A DNA stretch of 64,000 nt. Origin: Archangium violaceum (GTDB taxonomy: Bacteria; Myxococcota; Myxococcia; Myxococcales; Myxococcaceae). This document shows, piece after piece, positions 1 to 8,648 of this stretch (within the stretch, counting starts at the first letter, position 1; each line of letters begins with the position of its first letter). The stretch is taken from contig NZ_CP069338.1 in assembly GCF_016859125.1 (NCBI RefSeq), positions 9,799,501-9,863,500 on the forward strand, given 5' to 3'. The translations under genes and the position numbers were made by a program. Below the pieces are notes generated by a model. That model did not search any database. It was not told the origin of the DNA and worked only from the letters and a program-made list of their open reading frames with translations.

Positions 1-59
1 TGTCAACCCCCCTGGAGGGCCCCTCCGGAGGGTGCGCGGGCCTCCGGACAGTCGATGCC

Positions 60-88
60 TTGACACTCGGAGGGTGACTCAATATTGA
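60..88 (+). promoter_or_regulatory. sigma-70-type promoter for the sphingolipid gene pair
   Basis: TTGACA at 60-65 and TATTGA at 83-88 are separated by exactly 17 bases, a near-consensus housekeeping promoter. Predicted transcription would begin near 95 and leave about 114 bases of leader before the ATG at 209. It is the only good match in the upstream region. No gene is supported between the left edge and 208. Confidence 0.55.
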
Positions 89-208
89 CGGCCACGCCTA
101 GCCCCCCGAGGAGGACGCGCGCTGCGGTGCCCCAGGTCGCAATGAACACCGCAGGGAAGCGCGCCCCGGATTCGCGGAGCCGGATCTCCCGCACAAGAGA
201 AGACCGCC

Positions 209-1750
209 ATGAGTGACGTGTTCGAGAAGTGCCGCAGCTGGAAGGACTACCGCATTGCCAAGGCGACGGGCCTCTACCCGTACTACCGGTCCATCGAGGA
301 GTCCTTCGGTGCCACCGAGGTCCAGATCGAGGGCCGCCGCATCATCATGGTGGGCTCGAACAACTACCTGGGCCTGAGCGCGGACCCGCGGGTGAAGGAG
401 GCGGCGATCAAGGCGGTGGAGCGTTTTGGCACCACGTGCTCCGGCTCGCGACTGCTCAACGGCACCCTGGCGCTGCACGAGGAGTTGGAGCAGCGCCTGG
501 CGAAGTTCCTCAACCGCGAGGCCGCGGTGGTCATCTCCACCGGCTTCCAGACGAACCTGGCGCTGTCCTCCATCCTGGGCCGCCACGACATCGTCTTCGC
601 GGACCGGCAGAACCACGCCTCGCTGGTGGACGGCATCCGACTGTCGTTCGCCACCGAGCGCAAGTTCCGTCACAACGACCTGGACCACCTCGAGCAGCTG
701 CTGCAGCAGGCGGCGGAGAAGGAGCCCAAGGCCGGGAAGATCATCATCACCGACGGCGTGTTCTCCATGGAGGGCGACCTCTGCAACCTGCCCCGCATCG
801 TGGAGCTGGCCAAGAAGTACAACGCGCGGGTGATGACGGATGACGCCCACTCCATGGGCGTGCTGGGAGAGAAGGGCCGCGGCACCTCCGAGTACTTCGG
901 GCTCGAGGCGGAGACGGACCTCGTCATGGGCACGTTCTCCAAGAGCTTCGCGTCGCTGGGCGGCGTGCTGGCCGGTCCCCAGGACGTCGTCAACTACATG
1001 CGGCACAAGTCGCGCTCGGTCATCTTCTCCGCGTCCATGACGCCGGCGTCGATCGCCGCGGCGACCAAGGCGCTGGAGATCATCGAGGCCGAGCCGCAGC
1101 GGCGCGCGCGCCTGCTGGACATCGCGGAGAAGATGCACAACGGATTCCGCGCCATGGGCTTCGACACGGGCGTGTCGGTGACGCCGGTGGTGCCGGTGCA
1201 CATCGGCGATCAGGTGAAGTGCTTCCGCTTCTGGAAGGCGCTGCACGAGGCGGGCGTGTTCGCCAACCCCGTGGTGCCGCCGGCGGTGGAGGCGGGCCAC
1301 GCGCTCATCCGCACCAGCTACATGGCCACGCACACGGACGAGCAGTTGGACCGGGTGCTCGACATCTTCGAGCAGATTGGCAAGAAGCTGGACATCATCC
1401 CCCAGACGCGGCCGTCCTCGTACACCCCGGTGCAGATCGCCCGCCCGGGCACCTTCGTGCTCGCCAACAAGGCGTCGGAGAAGTGGGCCGCCGCCAGCGC
1501 GGGCCTCAACGGAGGCAACGGCTTCTCGCTGGATCAGCTCTCGCGCATGTCGTCGCGCGAGGTGGCCGGCAAGCTGTTCGACGCGGTGGAGTCGCTCACC
1601 TGGCGCGCCGCCAACCTCCAGCCCGAGGACATCCGCAAGCTGGGCCAGATGCCGATGAAGCTGTGGGAGAAGCGCGCGAACCTGCCCGGGATGCTGCTGG
1701 AGAAGGGCGCCAACCTCCTCATCCGCAACGGGCACGAGGACAGGAGCTGA
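209..1750 (+). CDS. spt: serine palmitoyltransferase-like alpha-oxoamine synthase
   Basis: This is a PLP-dependent fold-type I enzyme of the alpha-oxoamine synthase family (KBL, BioF, ALAS, SPT), which condense an amino acid with an acyl thioester. The DDAHS segment lies near residue 211. The PLP lysine is Lys245 in GTFSKSFASLGG. After the usual core of about 400 residues there is an extension of about 110 residues that I do not recognise. SPT is favoured over KBL or BioF because no biotin or threonine genes are nearby and the next gene, 4 bases downstream, is a GNAT acyltransferase, as expected for bacterial ceramide synthesis. It would act in the cytoplasm making 3-ketosphinganine. The ATG is preceded by a modest GAGAAG ribosome site. 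Confidence 0.8.
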   Translation: MSDVFEKCRSWKDYRIAKATGLYPYYRSIEESFGATEVQIEGRRIIMVGSNNYLGLSADPRVKEAAIKAVERFGTTCSGSRLLNGTLALHEELEQRLAKFLNREAAVVISTGFQTNLALSSILGRHDIVFADRQNHASLVDGIRLSFATERKFRHNDLDHLEQLLQQAAEKEPKAGKIIITDGVFSMEGDLCNLPRIVELAKKYNARVMTDDAHSMGVLGEKGRGTSEYFGLEAETDLVMGTFSKSFASLGGVLAGPQDVVNYMRHKSRSVIFSASMTPASIAAATKALEIIEAEPQRRARLLDIAEKMHNGFRAMGFDTGVSVTPVVPVHIGDQVKCFRFWKALHEAGVFANPVVPPAVEAGHALIRTSYMATHTDEQLDRVLDIFEQIGKKLDIIPQTRPSSYTPVQIARPGTFVLANKASEKWAAASAGLNGGNGFSLDQLSRMSSREVAGKLFDAVESLTWRAANLQPEDIRKLGQMPMKLWEKRANLPGMLLEKGANLLIRNGHEDRS

Positions 1751-1754
1751 GACC

Positions 1755-2936
1755 ATGGCCGTCGCCGCCGAGAAGCAGAACCCCGAGTCCAGGCTGCCGC
1801 CCCTCCCCGCCGACGTGGAGGTGACTCCCGTCCGCACCTCGGCGGATCGCACGGCCTTCATCCGCTTCGTCTACTCCATCTACCAGGGCGACCCGAACTT
1901 CGTGCCGCACCTGGAGATGGAGCGCCGGGACTTCATGGATCCGCGCAAGCACCCCTTCTTCGAGTTCGGCGAGGTGGAGTTCTTCCTCGCCCGCCGGGGC
2001 AAGGAGGTGGTGGGGCGGATCGCGGCGGTGAACAACCCCCGCTACAACGAGTTCCACGGCAGCAACGTGGGCTTCTTCGGCCTCTTCGAGTGCGTGAATG
2101 ACGCCGGCGTGGCCCGGGCGCTCTTCGAGGCCGCGGCCTCCTGGCTGCGCGCCAAGGGCTTCGTTTCCGTCATCGGCCCGATGAGCTACTCCACCAATGG
2201 CGAGGTGGGCATGCTCATCGACGGGTTCAACACCCCGCCGGCCATCATGACGACGTACAACCCCTCCTGGTACCCGGCGCTCGTCGAGGCCAACGGTTTC
2301 ACCAAGGCCAAGGATCTGTACGCGTGGGAGCTGTCCTCCTCCACCCCACCGCCGGAGAAGGTGGCGCGCATCGCGGAGAAGATCCGCCAGCGCGAGGGCG
2401 TCACCGTGCGCCCGGTGAACATGAAGGACTTCGACGCCGAGGTGGCCCGGGTGAAGGCCATGTACAACATGGCCTGGGAGAAGAACTGGGGCTTCGTCCC
2501 GATGACGGAGGGCGAGTTCGATCACCTGGCGCGCGATCTGAAGCAGATGGTGCGGCCGGAGCTCGCGCTGATCGCCGAGGTGAAGGGAGAGCCGGTGGGC
2601 TTCGGGCTCACCATCCCGGACGCCAACGAGGCCATCAAGGCCGCCAACGGCCGGCTCACCACGTTCGGCCTGCCCATCGGCCTGGCGAAGCTGCTGCTGG
2701 CCTCGCGCCGCATCCGCCGGCTGCGCCTCGTCCTGCTCGGCACCGTCGAGGGCTACCGGCGCCGCGGCCTGGACGCCATCCTCTACCTGGACACCCTGAA
2801 CAAGGCGCGCGAGCTGGGCTACGAGGGCGGGGAGATCTCCTGGACGCTCGAGGACAACCACCTCGTCAACCGCGCCATCGAGTCCATGGGCGGCAAGCGC
2901 TCCAAGCAGTACCGCGTCTACGAGAAGCCGCTGTAG
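1755..2936 (+). CDS. GNAT-fold acyltransferase, candidate bacterial ceramide synthase
   Basis: This 393-residue protein is well above the size of a single GNAT domain. The C-terminal third is typical GNAT: a hydrophobic strand, then GTVEGYRRRGLD near residues 330-340 in the acyl-CoA binding position, and an LEDNHLVNRAIESMGG ending characteristic of the superfamily. The N-terminal half contains a second alpha/beta region of the type seen in long GNAT proteins. The ATG lies 4 bases after the spt stop with AGGAG ahead of it, so the two are co-translated. Bacterial ceramide synthases are GNAT-superfamily N-acyltransferases located near spt. The assignment as the enzyme that N-acylates the sphingoid base rests on this pairing and is inference. 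Confidence 0.65.
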   Translation: MAVAAEKQNPESRLPPLPADVEVTPVRTSADRTAFIRFVYSIYQGDPNFVPHLEMERRDFMDPRKHPFFEFGEVEFFLARRGKEVVGRIAAVNNPRYNEFHGSNVGFFGLFECVNDAGVARALFEAAASWLRAKGFVSVIGPMSYSTNGEVGMLIDGFNTPPAIMTTYNPSWYPALVEANGFTKAKDLYAWELSSSTPPPEKVARIAEKIRQREGVTVRPVNMKDFDAEVARVKAMYNMAWEKNWGFVPMTEGEFDHLARDLKQMVRPELALIAEVKGEPVGFGLTIPDANEAIKAANGRLTTFGLPIGLAKLLLASRRIRRLRLVLLGTVEGYRRRGLDAILYLDTLNKARELGYEGGEISWTLEDNHLVNRAIESMGGKRSKQYRVYEKPL

Positions 2937-2965
2937 TCGCCCGGAGTCCCCGTCGGCTCCAACGA

Positions 2966-3015
2966 GAAGACCCCACCCCGCCCCTCCTGAGGAGAGGGTC
3001 GGACGTGGGGTCTTC
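2966..3015. terminator. bidirectional hairpin between convergent genes
   Basis: An 11-bp perfect inverted repeat, GAAGACCCCAC at 2966-2976 and its complement at 3005-3015, encloses a second small dyad around CTCCTGAGGAG. It lies between the stops of the convergent GNAT and mlaC-like genes. There is no strong T tract, so it may be a roadblock hairpin rather than a canonical intrinsic terminator. Confidence 0.5.
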
Positions 3016-3037
3016 GCGTTCCGTCACCGCGATCGCG

Positions 3038-3601
3038 TCACTGCACCGACTTCTCGAGCTGCGCCCGCTTGGCCTTCAGGGTGGCCAGCAGACCGTCGAA
3101 GCCCTTGTCGGCCAGGAGCTTGCGGAACTGGCCCTGGTACGTCTCCAGGAGCGACACCTCGTCGGTGACGATGTCGTAGATGCGCCACTCACCCTTCTCG
3201 TTGGGGCGGTAGAGCTTGTACTCCACGGGGAACTTGTCCCGGTTCACGTTCATGGTGGTGTCCACGGAGGCCTCGTTGCCCTCGACGGACTCCTTGCCGT
3301 AGCGCACCTGCGCCTTGCCCTGGCCGAGAGCCTTCTGAGCGTAGGAGGCGCGCAGCAGGCCCTCCATCGTGCTGGAGAACTCCTTGCGCTGCGCGGCCGT
3401 CAGCTTGTTCCACGTATCGCCGAGCGCGCGCTTGGACAGCTCACCAAAATCCACGAACTTCTCCACCACCTTGGAGAGCTGATCCGCCGTGGCGCCCTTC
3501 GCGGAGGCGACCTTCTGGACGTCGGCGTTGCCGGACTTCACGACCTCGAGGGGGCCGGGCGCGGCGGTGAGCAGCACGGCGGCGAGCAGGGAAGCGAACA
3601 T
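3038..3601 (-). CDS. mlaC: MlaC/Ttg2D-family periplasmic phospholipid-binding protein
   Basis: The 187-residue product has a short signal peptide (MFASLLAAVLLTAAPGP) and the MlaC fold. Family hallmarks include the VDFGELSKRALGDTW helix, an LLRASYAQ segment and the late pattern EWRIYDIVTDEVSLLETYQGQF. MlaC ferries phospholipids across the periplasm between outer-membrane and inner-membrane Mla complexes. Here it is not with mlaEFD, which lies 26 kb away at 29.5-32.6 kb, but 66 bases downstream of a TolC-type channel gene on the same strand. It ends in a hairpin shared with the convergent GNAT gene. Confidence 0.8.
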   Translation of the reverse strand: MFASLLAAVLLTAAPGPLEVVKSGNADVQKVASAKGATADQLSKVVEKFVDFGELSKRALGDTWNKLTAAQRKEFSSTMEGLLRASYAQKALGQGKAQVRYGKESVEGNEASVDTTMNVNRDKFPVEYKLYRPNEKGEWRIYDIVTDEVSLLETYQGQFRKLLADKGFDGLLATLKAKRAQLEKSVQ

Positions 3602-3667
3602 ATCTGTGTGACTCCAAAGTGCTGAAAGTGAAGATGGGTGGGATGACAGTCCGCGGCGCGGACTTAT

Positions 3668-5125
3668 TCACGGCTCCCTGGGCGCGGTGCCGGTGACCCG
3701 GGCCAGCTCCGCCTGGGCAACCTGGAAGTCATGCCAGCTCTGCGCCCGGTCGGCCGACGACTGGGCATAGGCCGAGAAGGCCTCGATCAGATCGCGCGTG
3801 CCGGTGGTGCCCAGATCGAACGCGGTCATGGCCGCCGTGGCCCAGCGCCGCGCGTCCCGTTCCGCCTCGGCGAACTCCTGGGCCCGCTGCCACGCAGCCA
3901 CCAGCTCCCCGTGTGTCTTCGTCACCTCCAGGCGGATGGCCGCCTGGAGCAGCCGCTGCTGCGCCTTCAGCTTGTCGAGCTCCGCTCGCGCTTGATCCAA
4001 CAGCGCCTGCTTCGTCGGGAAGTCGAAGGTGTACCGGGCCACCAGCCCCACCCCCACCTCGCGCTCGTTGTAGGGATCGTAGGCGAAGGGATCCCGCTGC
4101 GGTGTGGCGCTCGAGGTGTAGCGGAGCGTCAGGAAGCCCGCGAGCCCGAAGTCCGGGTAGAAGCTGCGCTCGCGGATGAAGACCTCCTTCTCTCGCGCGA
4201 CGATGCCCGCGGTGATGCCGGCGAGCTCCGGCCGCTTCTGCTCGGCCGCCGCGAGGGACTCCTCCAGCGTCGGGGGCGTCACCTCCCCTTCCGGCTCCAG
4301 ATCCACCTCGACCACCTCCACCGGCTCTCCGGGAGGAATGCCCGCCAGCAGACGGATCGCGGCCAGCGCGAGCTGACGGCCCTGCTCGGCCTGAAGCCGA
4401 CGCGCGTCGAGCTGATTGCGGAAGTATCCGACCTTGTACAGGTCCATCTTCGAGACCTGCTCGGACTTCGCCTTCAACATCTCCTGCAGCCGCTGCGCCG
4501 CGTCCTCCAGCCGCTTCGACGTCTCCTCGAGCTGAGCCAGCCCGGAGCGCGCCAGCTGGTAGCCGAAGAAGGCCTGTGCCGCCTGGAATCCCGCCTCGTC
4601 CTCCGCGCGCGCCTTCAGCGCCCGACCGATGACGGGCCCCTGCTCCGCCGCCTTCTCCAGCGCCCGCAGCTTCCCGAAGGTGTAGAGCGGCAGCACCGCG
4701 TTCGACTCGAGGAAGGCCGTCACCCCCATCCGGCCGAACCTCAAATCCCCCTCCAACGAGGCCTCCGTCGTCGGGGGACCACCCAGGCCGTCGTTGCGCG
4801 CCTCGGGGATGGGGCCCCCCGCGCCTATCGTCGTCTCGAACTTCGGGAACCAGGCCCACCGCGCCTGGCGCAGGAGCGCCTCCAACCGGCGCAGCTCCGC
4901 TCGCGCCTCCTCCACCCGCGCGTCCTGCTTGCGCGCGCGTTGCACGAGCTGCTCCAGTGTGAGCGGCTCGCGCTTCACCTCCCCGGACGCGGGGGGCGGC
5001 TCCTGCGCGGCTACCTCCTGCGAGGGGGCGGGCGCCGGAGCCGAGGCATCCTGCGCTCCGGCCAGCGCCGCGGCGAGCACCAGGCCCACTCCCAGGACAC
5101 GTCGCGAATCTCTACGGTTCACCAC
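3668..5125 (-). CDS. TolC-family outer-membrane efflux protein
   Basis: The 485-residue product has an N-terminal signal peptide ending near LAGAQDA, a Pro/Ala-rich spacer, then two long heptad-rich helical repeats (for example LVQRARKQDARVEEARAELR near residue 60) typical of the outer-membrane efflux protein family. These trimerise into a beta-barrel with a periplasmic alpha tunnel and dock with inner-membrane pumps. No RND or ABC pump or membrane-fusion gene is adjacent. The only linked gene is the mlaC-like gene 66 bases downstream, so the pair may act in lipid rather than drug traffic. That role is inference. A 207-base divergent promoter region separates it from the aldolase gene. Confidence 0.8.
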   Translation of the reverse strand: MVNRRDSRRVLGVGLVLAAALAGAQDASAPAPAPSQEVAAQEPPPASGEVKREPLTLEQLVQRARKQDARVEEARAELRRLEALLRQARWAWFPKFETTIGAGGPIPEARNDGLGGPPTTEASLEGDLRFGRMGVTAFLESNAVLPLYTFGKLRALEKAAEQGPVIGRALKARAEDEAGFQAAQAFFGYQLARSGLAQLEETSKRLEDAAQRLQEMLKAKSEQVSKMDLYKVGYFRNQLDARRLQAEQGRQLALAAIRLLAGIPPGEPVEVVEVDLEPEGEVTPPTLEESLAAAEQKRPELAGITAGIVAREKEVFIRERSFYPDFGLAGFLTLRYTSSATPQRDPFAYDPYNEREVGVGLVARYTFDFPTKQALLDQARAELDKLKAQQRLLQAAIRLEVTKTHGELVAAWQRAQEFAEAERDARRWATAAMTAFDLGTTGTRDLIEAFSAYAQSSADRAQSWHDFQVAQAELARVTGTAPREP

Positions 5126-5332
5126 TCGCCTCTCCAGAGCCCCGCTGCCTCCCGGGGCGTTCGCAGCGGCGCAGCATCCACTTTCGTGACCCGTCCGTCA
5201 TCGGGATCGTGCACCCCGAGCGTTCGCGCCGTGACGAAGAGTCGAATGATCTGCTTGGTACAAGGCCTCCGGGTGGGCAGAATCCGCGCCCGTCAAGTCA
5301 CGGGCCTTCCGCCCCGAACTTCGAGGAGCCAC

Positions 5333-6256
5333 ATGGCGTATACCGACCGCGTCAAGCAGATCCTCTCGTGGTACCCGTCCGACAACCCCGGCACGCTGAC
5401 CAACCTGGCCCGCCTGCTCAACACCGGCACGCTCGCCGGCACCGGCAAGCTGGTCATCCTCCCGGTGGACCAGGGCTTCGAGCACGGCCCGGCGCGTTCC
5501 TTCGCCCCCAACCCGGCGGGGTACGATCCGGAGTACCACATCCAGCTCGCCATCGAGTCGGGCTGCAACGCCTACGCCGCGCCCCTGGGCTTCCTGGAGG
5601 CGGTGGCCGGCAAGTACGCGGGTGAGATCCCGCTGATCCTCAAGCTCAACAACTCGGACACGCTCGGCAAGCCCGAGCACCCCATGTCCGCCGTCACCGG
5701 CTCGGTGAAGGACGCGGTGCGTCTGGGCTGTGTGGCCATCGGCTACACCATCTACCCGGGCTCCGGTTACCGCAACGAGCAGTACGAGGCCCTGCGCGAT
5801 CTGATCCGCGAGGCCAAGGACTACGGCATGCCCACGGTGCTGTGGGCCTACCCGCGCGGCAGCATCTCCAAGGAGGGAGAGCAGGCCATCGACGTGATCT
5901 CCTACGCCGCGCAGATCAGCGCCCAGCTCGGCGCCCACATCATCAAGGTCAAGCCGCCCAAGGACTTCCTGGAGCAGACCGAGGCCAAGAAGGTCTACGA
6001 GAAGTACAGCATCCCCACAAAGACCATGGAGGAGCGGATTCGCGACGTGGTGAAATCCGCCTTCAACGGAAAGCGCATCGTCATCTTCTCCGGTGGAGAG
6101 AACAAGACCACCCCGGACCTGCTCGAGGAGATCCGTCAGATCGCCGCGGGTGGTGGCTTCGGCTCCATCATGGGTCGCAATGCCTTCCAGCGTCCGCATG
6201 AGGAGTCCGTGAAGCTGCTGAAGGATGTGATGAACATCTTCAAGAACGCCAAGTAG
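5333..6256 (+). CDS. fbaB: class I (DhnA/FbaB-type) fructose-bisphosphate aldolase
   Basis: The 307-residue product matches the archaeal/bacterial class I aldolase family in length and motifs: VDQGFEHGPARSF near the N-terminus, a lysine-bearing IIKVKPP strand (Lys205 or Lys207, expected to include the Schiff-base residue) and the phosphate-binding VIFSGGENK strand near the end. It interconverts fructose-1,6-bisphosphate with DHAP and glyceraldehyde-3-phosphate in the cytoplasm. The start is the ATG at 5333, preceded by a CGAGGAG ribosome site. The same frame stays open upstream by chance. It is monocistronic, ending in a strong terminator. Confidence 0.92.
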   Translation: MAYTDRVKQILSWYPSDNPGTLTNLARLLNTGTLAGTGKLVILPVDQGFEHGPARSFAPNPAGYDPEYHIQLAIESGCNAYAAPLGFLEAVAGKYAGEIPLILKLNNSDTLGKPEHPMSAVTGSVKDAVRLGCVAIGYTIYPGSGYRNEQYEALRDLIREAKDYGMPTVLWAYPRGSISKEGEQAIDVISYAAQISAQLGAHIIKVKPPKDFLEQTEAKKVYEKYSIPTKTMEERIRDVVKSAFNGKRIVIFSGGENKTTPDLLEEIRQIAAGGGFGSIMGRNAFQRPHEESVKLLKDVMNIFKNAK

Positions 6257-6278
6257 CCGTCACGACAAGGGTTTCTCC

Positions 6279-6311
6279 GCGGCCGGACTCCTTCGGGACC
6301 GGCCGCTTTTT
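6279..6311 (+). terminator. intrinsic terminator of the aldolase gene
   Basis: GCGGCCGG (6279-6286) pairs with CCGGCCGC (6299-6306), and the stem is followed directly by TTTTT. This is a textbook rho-independent terminator 23 bases after the fbaB stop. Confidence 0.85.
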
Positions 6312-6341
6312 CATTGTGATGTCGCTGTACTCAGCACGGAT

Positions 6342-6375
6342 GGGTCATCAAAGACATATGAGTAGTAAATGACCC
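6342..6375. promoter_or_regulatory. 7-bp inverted repeat in an AT-rich upstream region
   Basis: GGGTCAT (6342-6348) and ATGACCC (6369-6375) form a spaced dyad about 70 bases upstream of the predicted -35 element of the prenyl synthase gene. The surrounding 150 bases are strikingly AT-rich for this genome. It could be an activator site. The evidence is only symmetry and position. Confidence 0.3.
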
Positions 6376-6446
6376 GTTACCAGATTTTCCCTCTGAGGCC
6401 CTTCCGTTCTCACTCGGTGAGCAATATTTCTCCTCTCAAAACGGAT

Positions 6447-6475
6447 TTGCCTGTATAAAAATTTTCTGCTATTAA
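6447..6475 (+). promoter_or_regulatory. sigma-70-type promoter of the prenyl synthase gene
   Basis: TTGCCT (6447-6452), a 17-base AT-rich spacer and TATTAA (6470-6475). The predicted start near 6482 gives a leader of about 58 bases. It sits in the most AT-rich stretch between the aldolase terminator and the ATG at 6540. Confidence 0.5.
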
Positions 6476-6539
6476 AACCGGAAAGAATGTCCATGGGGCT
6501 TGCCCGACCCCCCAAGCCGCCCAGCCCCGGAGGTTCGCC

Positions 6540-7718
6540 ATGCTGACGTTGGTTGCCGCAGTGCAGGATACGATGCCGACGCGCGGAACCTCGGGTGCTG
6601 CCAAAAACCCCGTCATGAAAGAGCGGAAGTCTCCACAGGCGGCCGGCACCCCGGCGGCAGAGCAGCAGCAGTCGGCGTCTCCCGTGGACTTCGTCTCCTG
6701 GGCGAAGACCGTGCAGTACCAGACGCAGGTCGTGCTGCATCAGATCCTCGAGCTCGAGGACGAGCGTCACCTGGATCCGGCGTGGAACAAGGTGCTCGAG
6801 CAGGTGCGCAGCTACAGCCTGCGGCCCTCCAAGCGCATCCGTCCGGGCCTGGTGCTCGTGGGCTACGCGCTCGGCCGGGGCGACACGCGGGCGCCGTCGG
6901 GCCTGTGGCGGTTCGCGGCGGCCACGGAGCTGCTGCACACCTTCATGCTGATCCACGACGACGTGGCGGATCAGGCGGACACGCGGCGTGGGGGCGCCGC
7001 GCTCCACAAGATGCTCGGCGAGGGGCGGCTCGGTGAGAACCTCGCGATCGTGATCGGCGATCACCTCTACGGGCGCTCGCTCGAGGTGATGCTGGGCTGC
7101 AACCTGCCGGAAGCGGACGTGGCCACGCGCTACTTCCTCAAGGTGTGCCGCTACACCGCGGCCGGGCAGTACATGGACATCCGGCTGCCGCACCAGCCGC
7201 TCTCCGAGCTGTCCATCTACCACGCGCTGCGCGTGGCCTACCTGAAGACGGCGCTGTACGGCTTCACCGCGCCACTCGTGTGCGGGGCGATGCTGTCCGG
7301 CGGCGATCCAGAGCTGATCAACAAGCTGGAGCGCTTCGGCCGCTACGTGGGCACCGCCTACCAGCTGCGCGACGATCTGCTCGGCCTGTACGGACAGTCC
7401 TCCGTGGTCGGCAAGCCGACCGACTCGGACCTGGCGCAAGGCAAGCGCACCTTCCCGCTGCTGGCTTCCTACCTCCGCGCGACGCCCGAGGCCCGCCAGG
7501 AGCTCGAGACGCTCTGCATCCCCGGCCCCAAGGACGAGACGATGCTGCAGCGCGCGCGCGAGCTGGTGGAGCTCCACGAGGGCCGCGCCGCCACCGAGCG
7601 CATCATCGAGCGCTCCACCAACGCCGCCGCGCGCATCCTGGCGACCCTGCCCGAGGCCGGCGGTCTCAAGCAGATGCTGCGCGATCTGCTGCAGATGCTG
7701 ATGATCCGCGAGGCCTGA
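6540..7718 (+). CDS. short-chain polyprenyl diphosphate synthase (GGPP/FPP synthase-like)
   Basis: Trans-isoprenyl diphosphate synthase of 392 residues. The first Asp-rich motif is DDVADQADTRRG near residues 140-151 and the second is YQLRDDLLGLYG near 276. These bind the Mg-diphosphates of IPP and the allylic primer. A phenylalanine five residues before the first motif (FMLIHDD) favours a short C15-C20 product such as GGPP for carotenoids. A polar N-terminal extension of about 50 residues precedes the catalytic fold. The ATG at 6540 is chosen because GGAGG stands just upstream. Internal Met codons at residues 13 and 26 are possible alternatives. It stands alone, with no crt or quinone genes beside it. 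Confidence 0.85.
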   Translation: MLTLVAAVQDTMPTRGTSGAAKNPVMKERKSPQAAGTPAAEQQQSASPVDFVSWAKTVQYQTQVVLHQILELEDERHLDPAWNKVLEQVRSYSLRPSKRIRPGLVLVGYALGRGDTRAPSGLWRFAAATELLHTFMLIHDDVADQADTRRGGAALHKMLGEGRLGENLAIVIGDHLYGRSLEVMLGCNLPEADVATRYFLKVCRYTAAGQYMDIRLPHQPLSELSIYHALRVAYLKTALYGFTAPLVCGAMLSGGDPELINKLERFGRYVGTAYQLRDDLLGLYGQSSVVGKPTDSDLAQGKRTFPLLASYLRATPEARQELETLCIPGPKDETMLQRARELVELHEGRAATERIIERSTNAAARILATLPEAGGLKQMLRDLLQMLMIREA

Positions 7719-7866
7719 GCACCTCGGCGACGTCCGGGCCTCGCGCCCGGGCTCCCTCTTCCAGCTCGCTGGCGCCCTTCCCTCGCGTTCCGCTCGACGG
7801 ACTCGGGCTCGGGCTCCACGCGCTCGCTCCACGGGAAGCAGGAGCAACACCCAGTCGAAGCAAATG

Positions 7867-7902
7867 AAAAGGCCCGTCAGGTACCGACCTGACGGGCCTT
7901 TT
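7867..7902. terminator. symmetrical terminator after tRNA-Ala copy 1
   Basis: AAAAGGCCCGTCAGGT (7867-7882) and its perfect complement (7887-7902) surround a 4-base loop. The A-rich and T-rich flanks make it functional on both strands. It lies just past the 3' end of the minus-strand tRNA and also faces transcripts from the prenyl synthase gene. Confidence 0.8.
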
Positions 7903-7907
7903 CACTG

Positions 7908-7980
<73 letters not shown>

Positions 7981-8013
7981 TTATTCACTTGTGCCCCCGA
8001 AGGGGAAAGACGG

Positions 8014-8042
8014 GGCCCGTCAGATTTCCTGACGGGCCTTTT
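8014..8042. terminator. terminator between the tRNA-Ala copies
   Basis: GGCCCGTCAG (8014-8023) pairs with CTGACGGGCC (8029-8038) around a 5-base loop, followed by TTTTC on the plus strand. The stem sequence is the same as that of the 7867-7902 terminator, showing that the tRNA and its terminator were duplicated together. On the minus strand the U tract is weaker, so some readthrough into copy 1 is possible. Confidence 0.65.
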
Positions 8043-8048
8043 CTACTG

Positions 8049-8121
<73 letters not shown>

Positions 8122-8175
8122 AAAACCCCGGAACCACCTGGGAAGTGGTTGCCGTCCGTCGAAAGCGGCGCCCTT

Positions 8176-8574
8176 TTATAACTTCTTCGTGCGGGGCGCT
8201 ACTCCCGAATTCGCCCCTCCTGCGTTTTTTTGCTTCAGACGCTGGGCCGCCTCCTCCCCTTCCTGGAGCAGATCGCCGATCTCCCGCGCCTGGGCCTCGG
8301 CCTTCTGCTGCGCCTGCTCGAGCGCCTTGAGCAGCGGAGCGAACGTGGAGGGGAGCTCCAGCCGGCCCTTCTGCACCTGCTTGAACACGGCCTCGCCCAG
8401 CTCGCGCAGGGCCCGCTCCTTCTCCGACTGGATGAAGTCGCGCTGCGTCTTCACCCGGGCCAGCTCGGCATGCTTCTCCACCTGCTGGCGAAGCTGGGCC
8501 ATCTGGGCCTGGGCGGTTTGGAAAGCCTCCTGGAGCTGACGGAGGGCCTCGGACTGCTTGGGGTCGGCTGCCAC
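8176..8574 (-). CDS. small charged coiled-coil protein, unknown function
   Basis: About 132 residues, almost entirely helical and rich in Gln, Glu, Ala, Lys and Arg with heptad character (for example QLRQQVEKHAELARVKTQR). There is no signal peptide or membrane segment and the tail is basic (APRTKKL). I do not recognise a family. The GTG at 8574 is preferred because AGAGG stands 9 bases ahead. A TTG three codons further upstream would abut that site. It lies between the tRNA pair and the rRNA methyltransferase gene on the same strand, without tight coupling to either. Confidence 0.6.
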   Translation of the reverse strand: MAADPKQSEALRQLQEAFQTAQAQMAQLRQQVEKHAELARVKTQRDFIQSEKERALRELGEAVFKQVQKGRLELPSTFAPLLKALEQAQQKAEAQAREIGDLLQEGEEAAQRLKQKNAGGANSGVAPRTKKL

Positions 8575-8648
8575 CGGGCGCAACCTCTCGGAAATAGAGC
8601 CTGTTTCCTGCGTAGCGTGTGCCCGCCGGGACTGTCAACCCCGCGGGC

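Noticed and set aside
3-194. A 63-codon minus-strand frame at the left edge
   Set aside because: No ribosome site, no recognisable sequence, and it overlaps the good promoter at 60-88.
98-1861. A 587-codon open frame antisense to spt
   Set aside because: Composition is the mirror of GC-rich coding, with runs of Arg/Gly/His/Leu and no domain, while the plus strand encodes a clear PLP enzyme. The same applies to other very long antisense frames over real genes, for example 19786-23058 and 43565-46585.
3649-3663. GTCCGC/GCGGAC hairpin between the TolC and mlaC-like genes as a terminator
   Set aside because: Only 6 bp with a 3-base loop and no U tract. The two genes are more likely co-transcribed.
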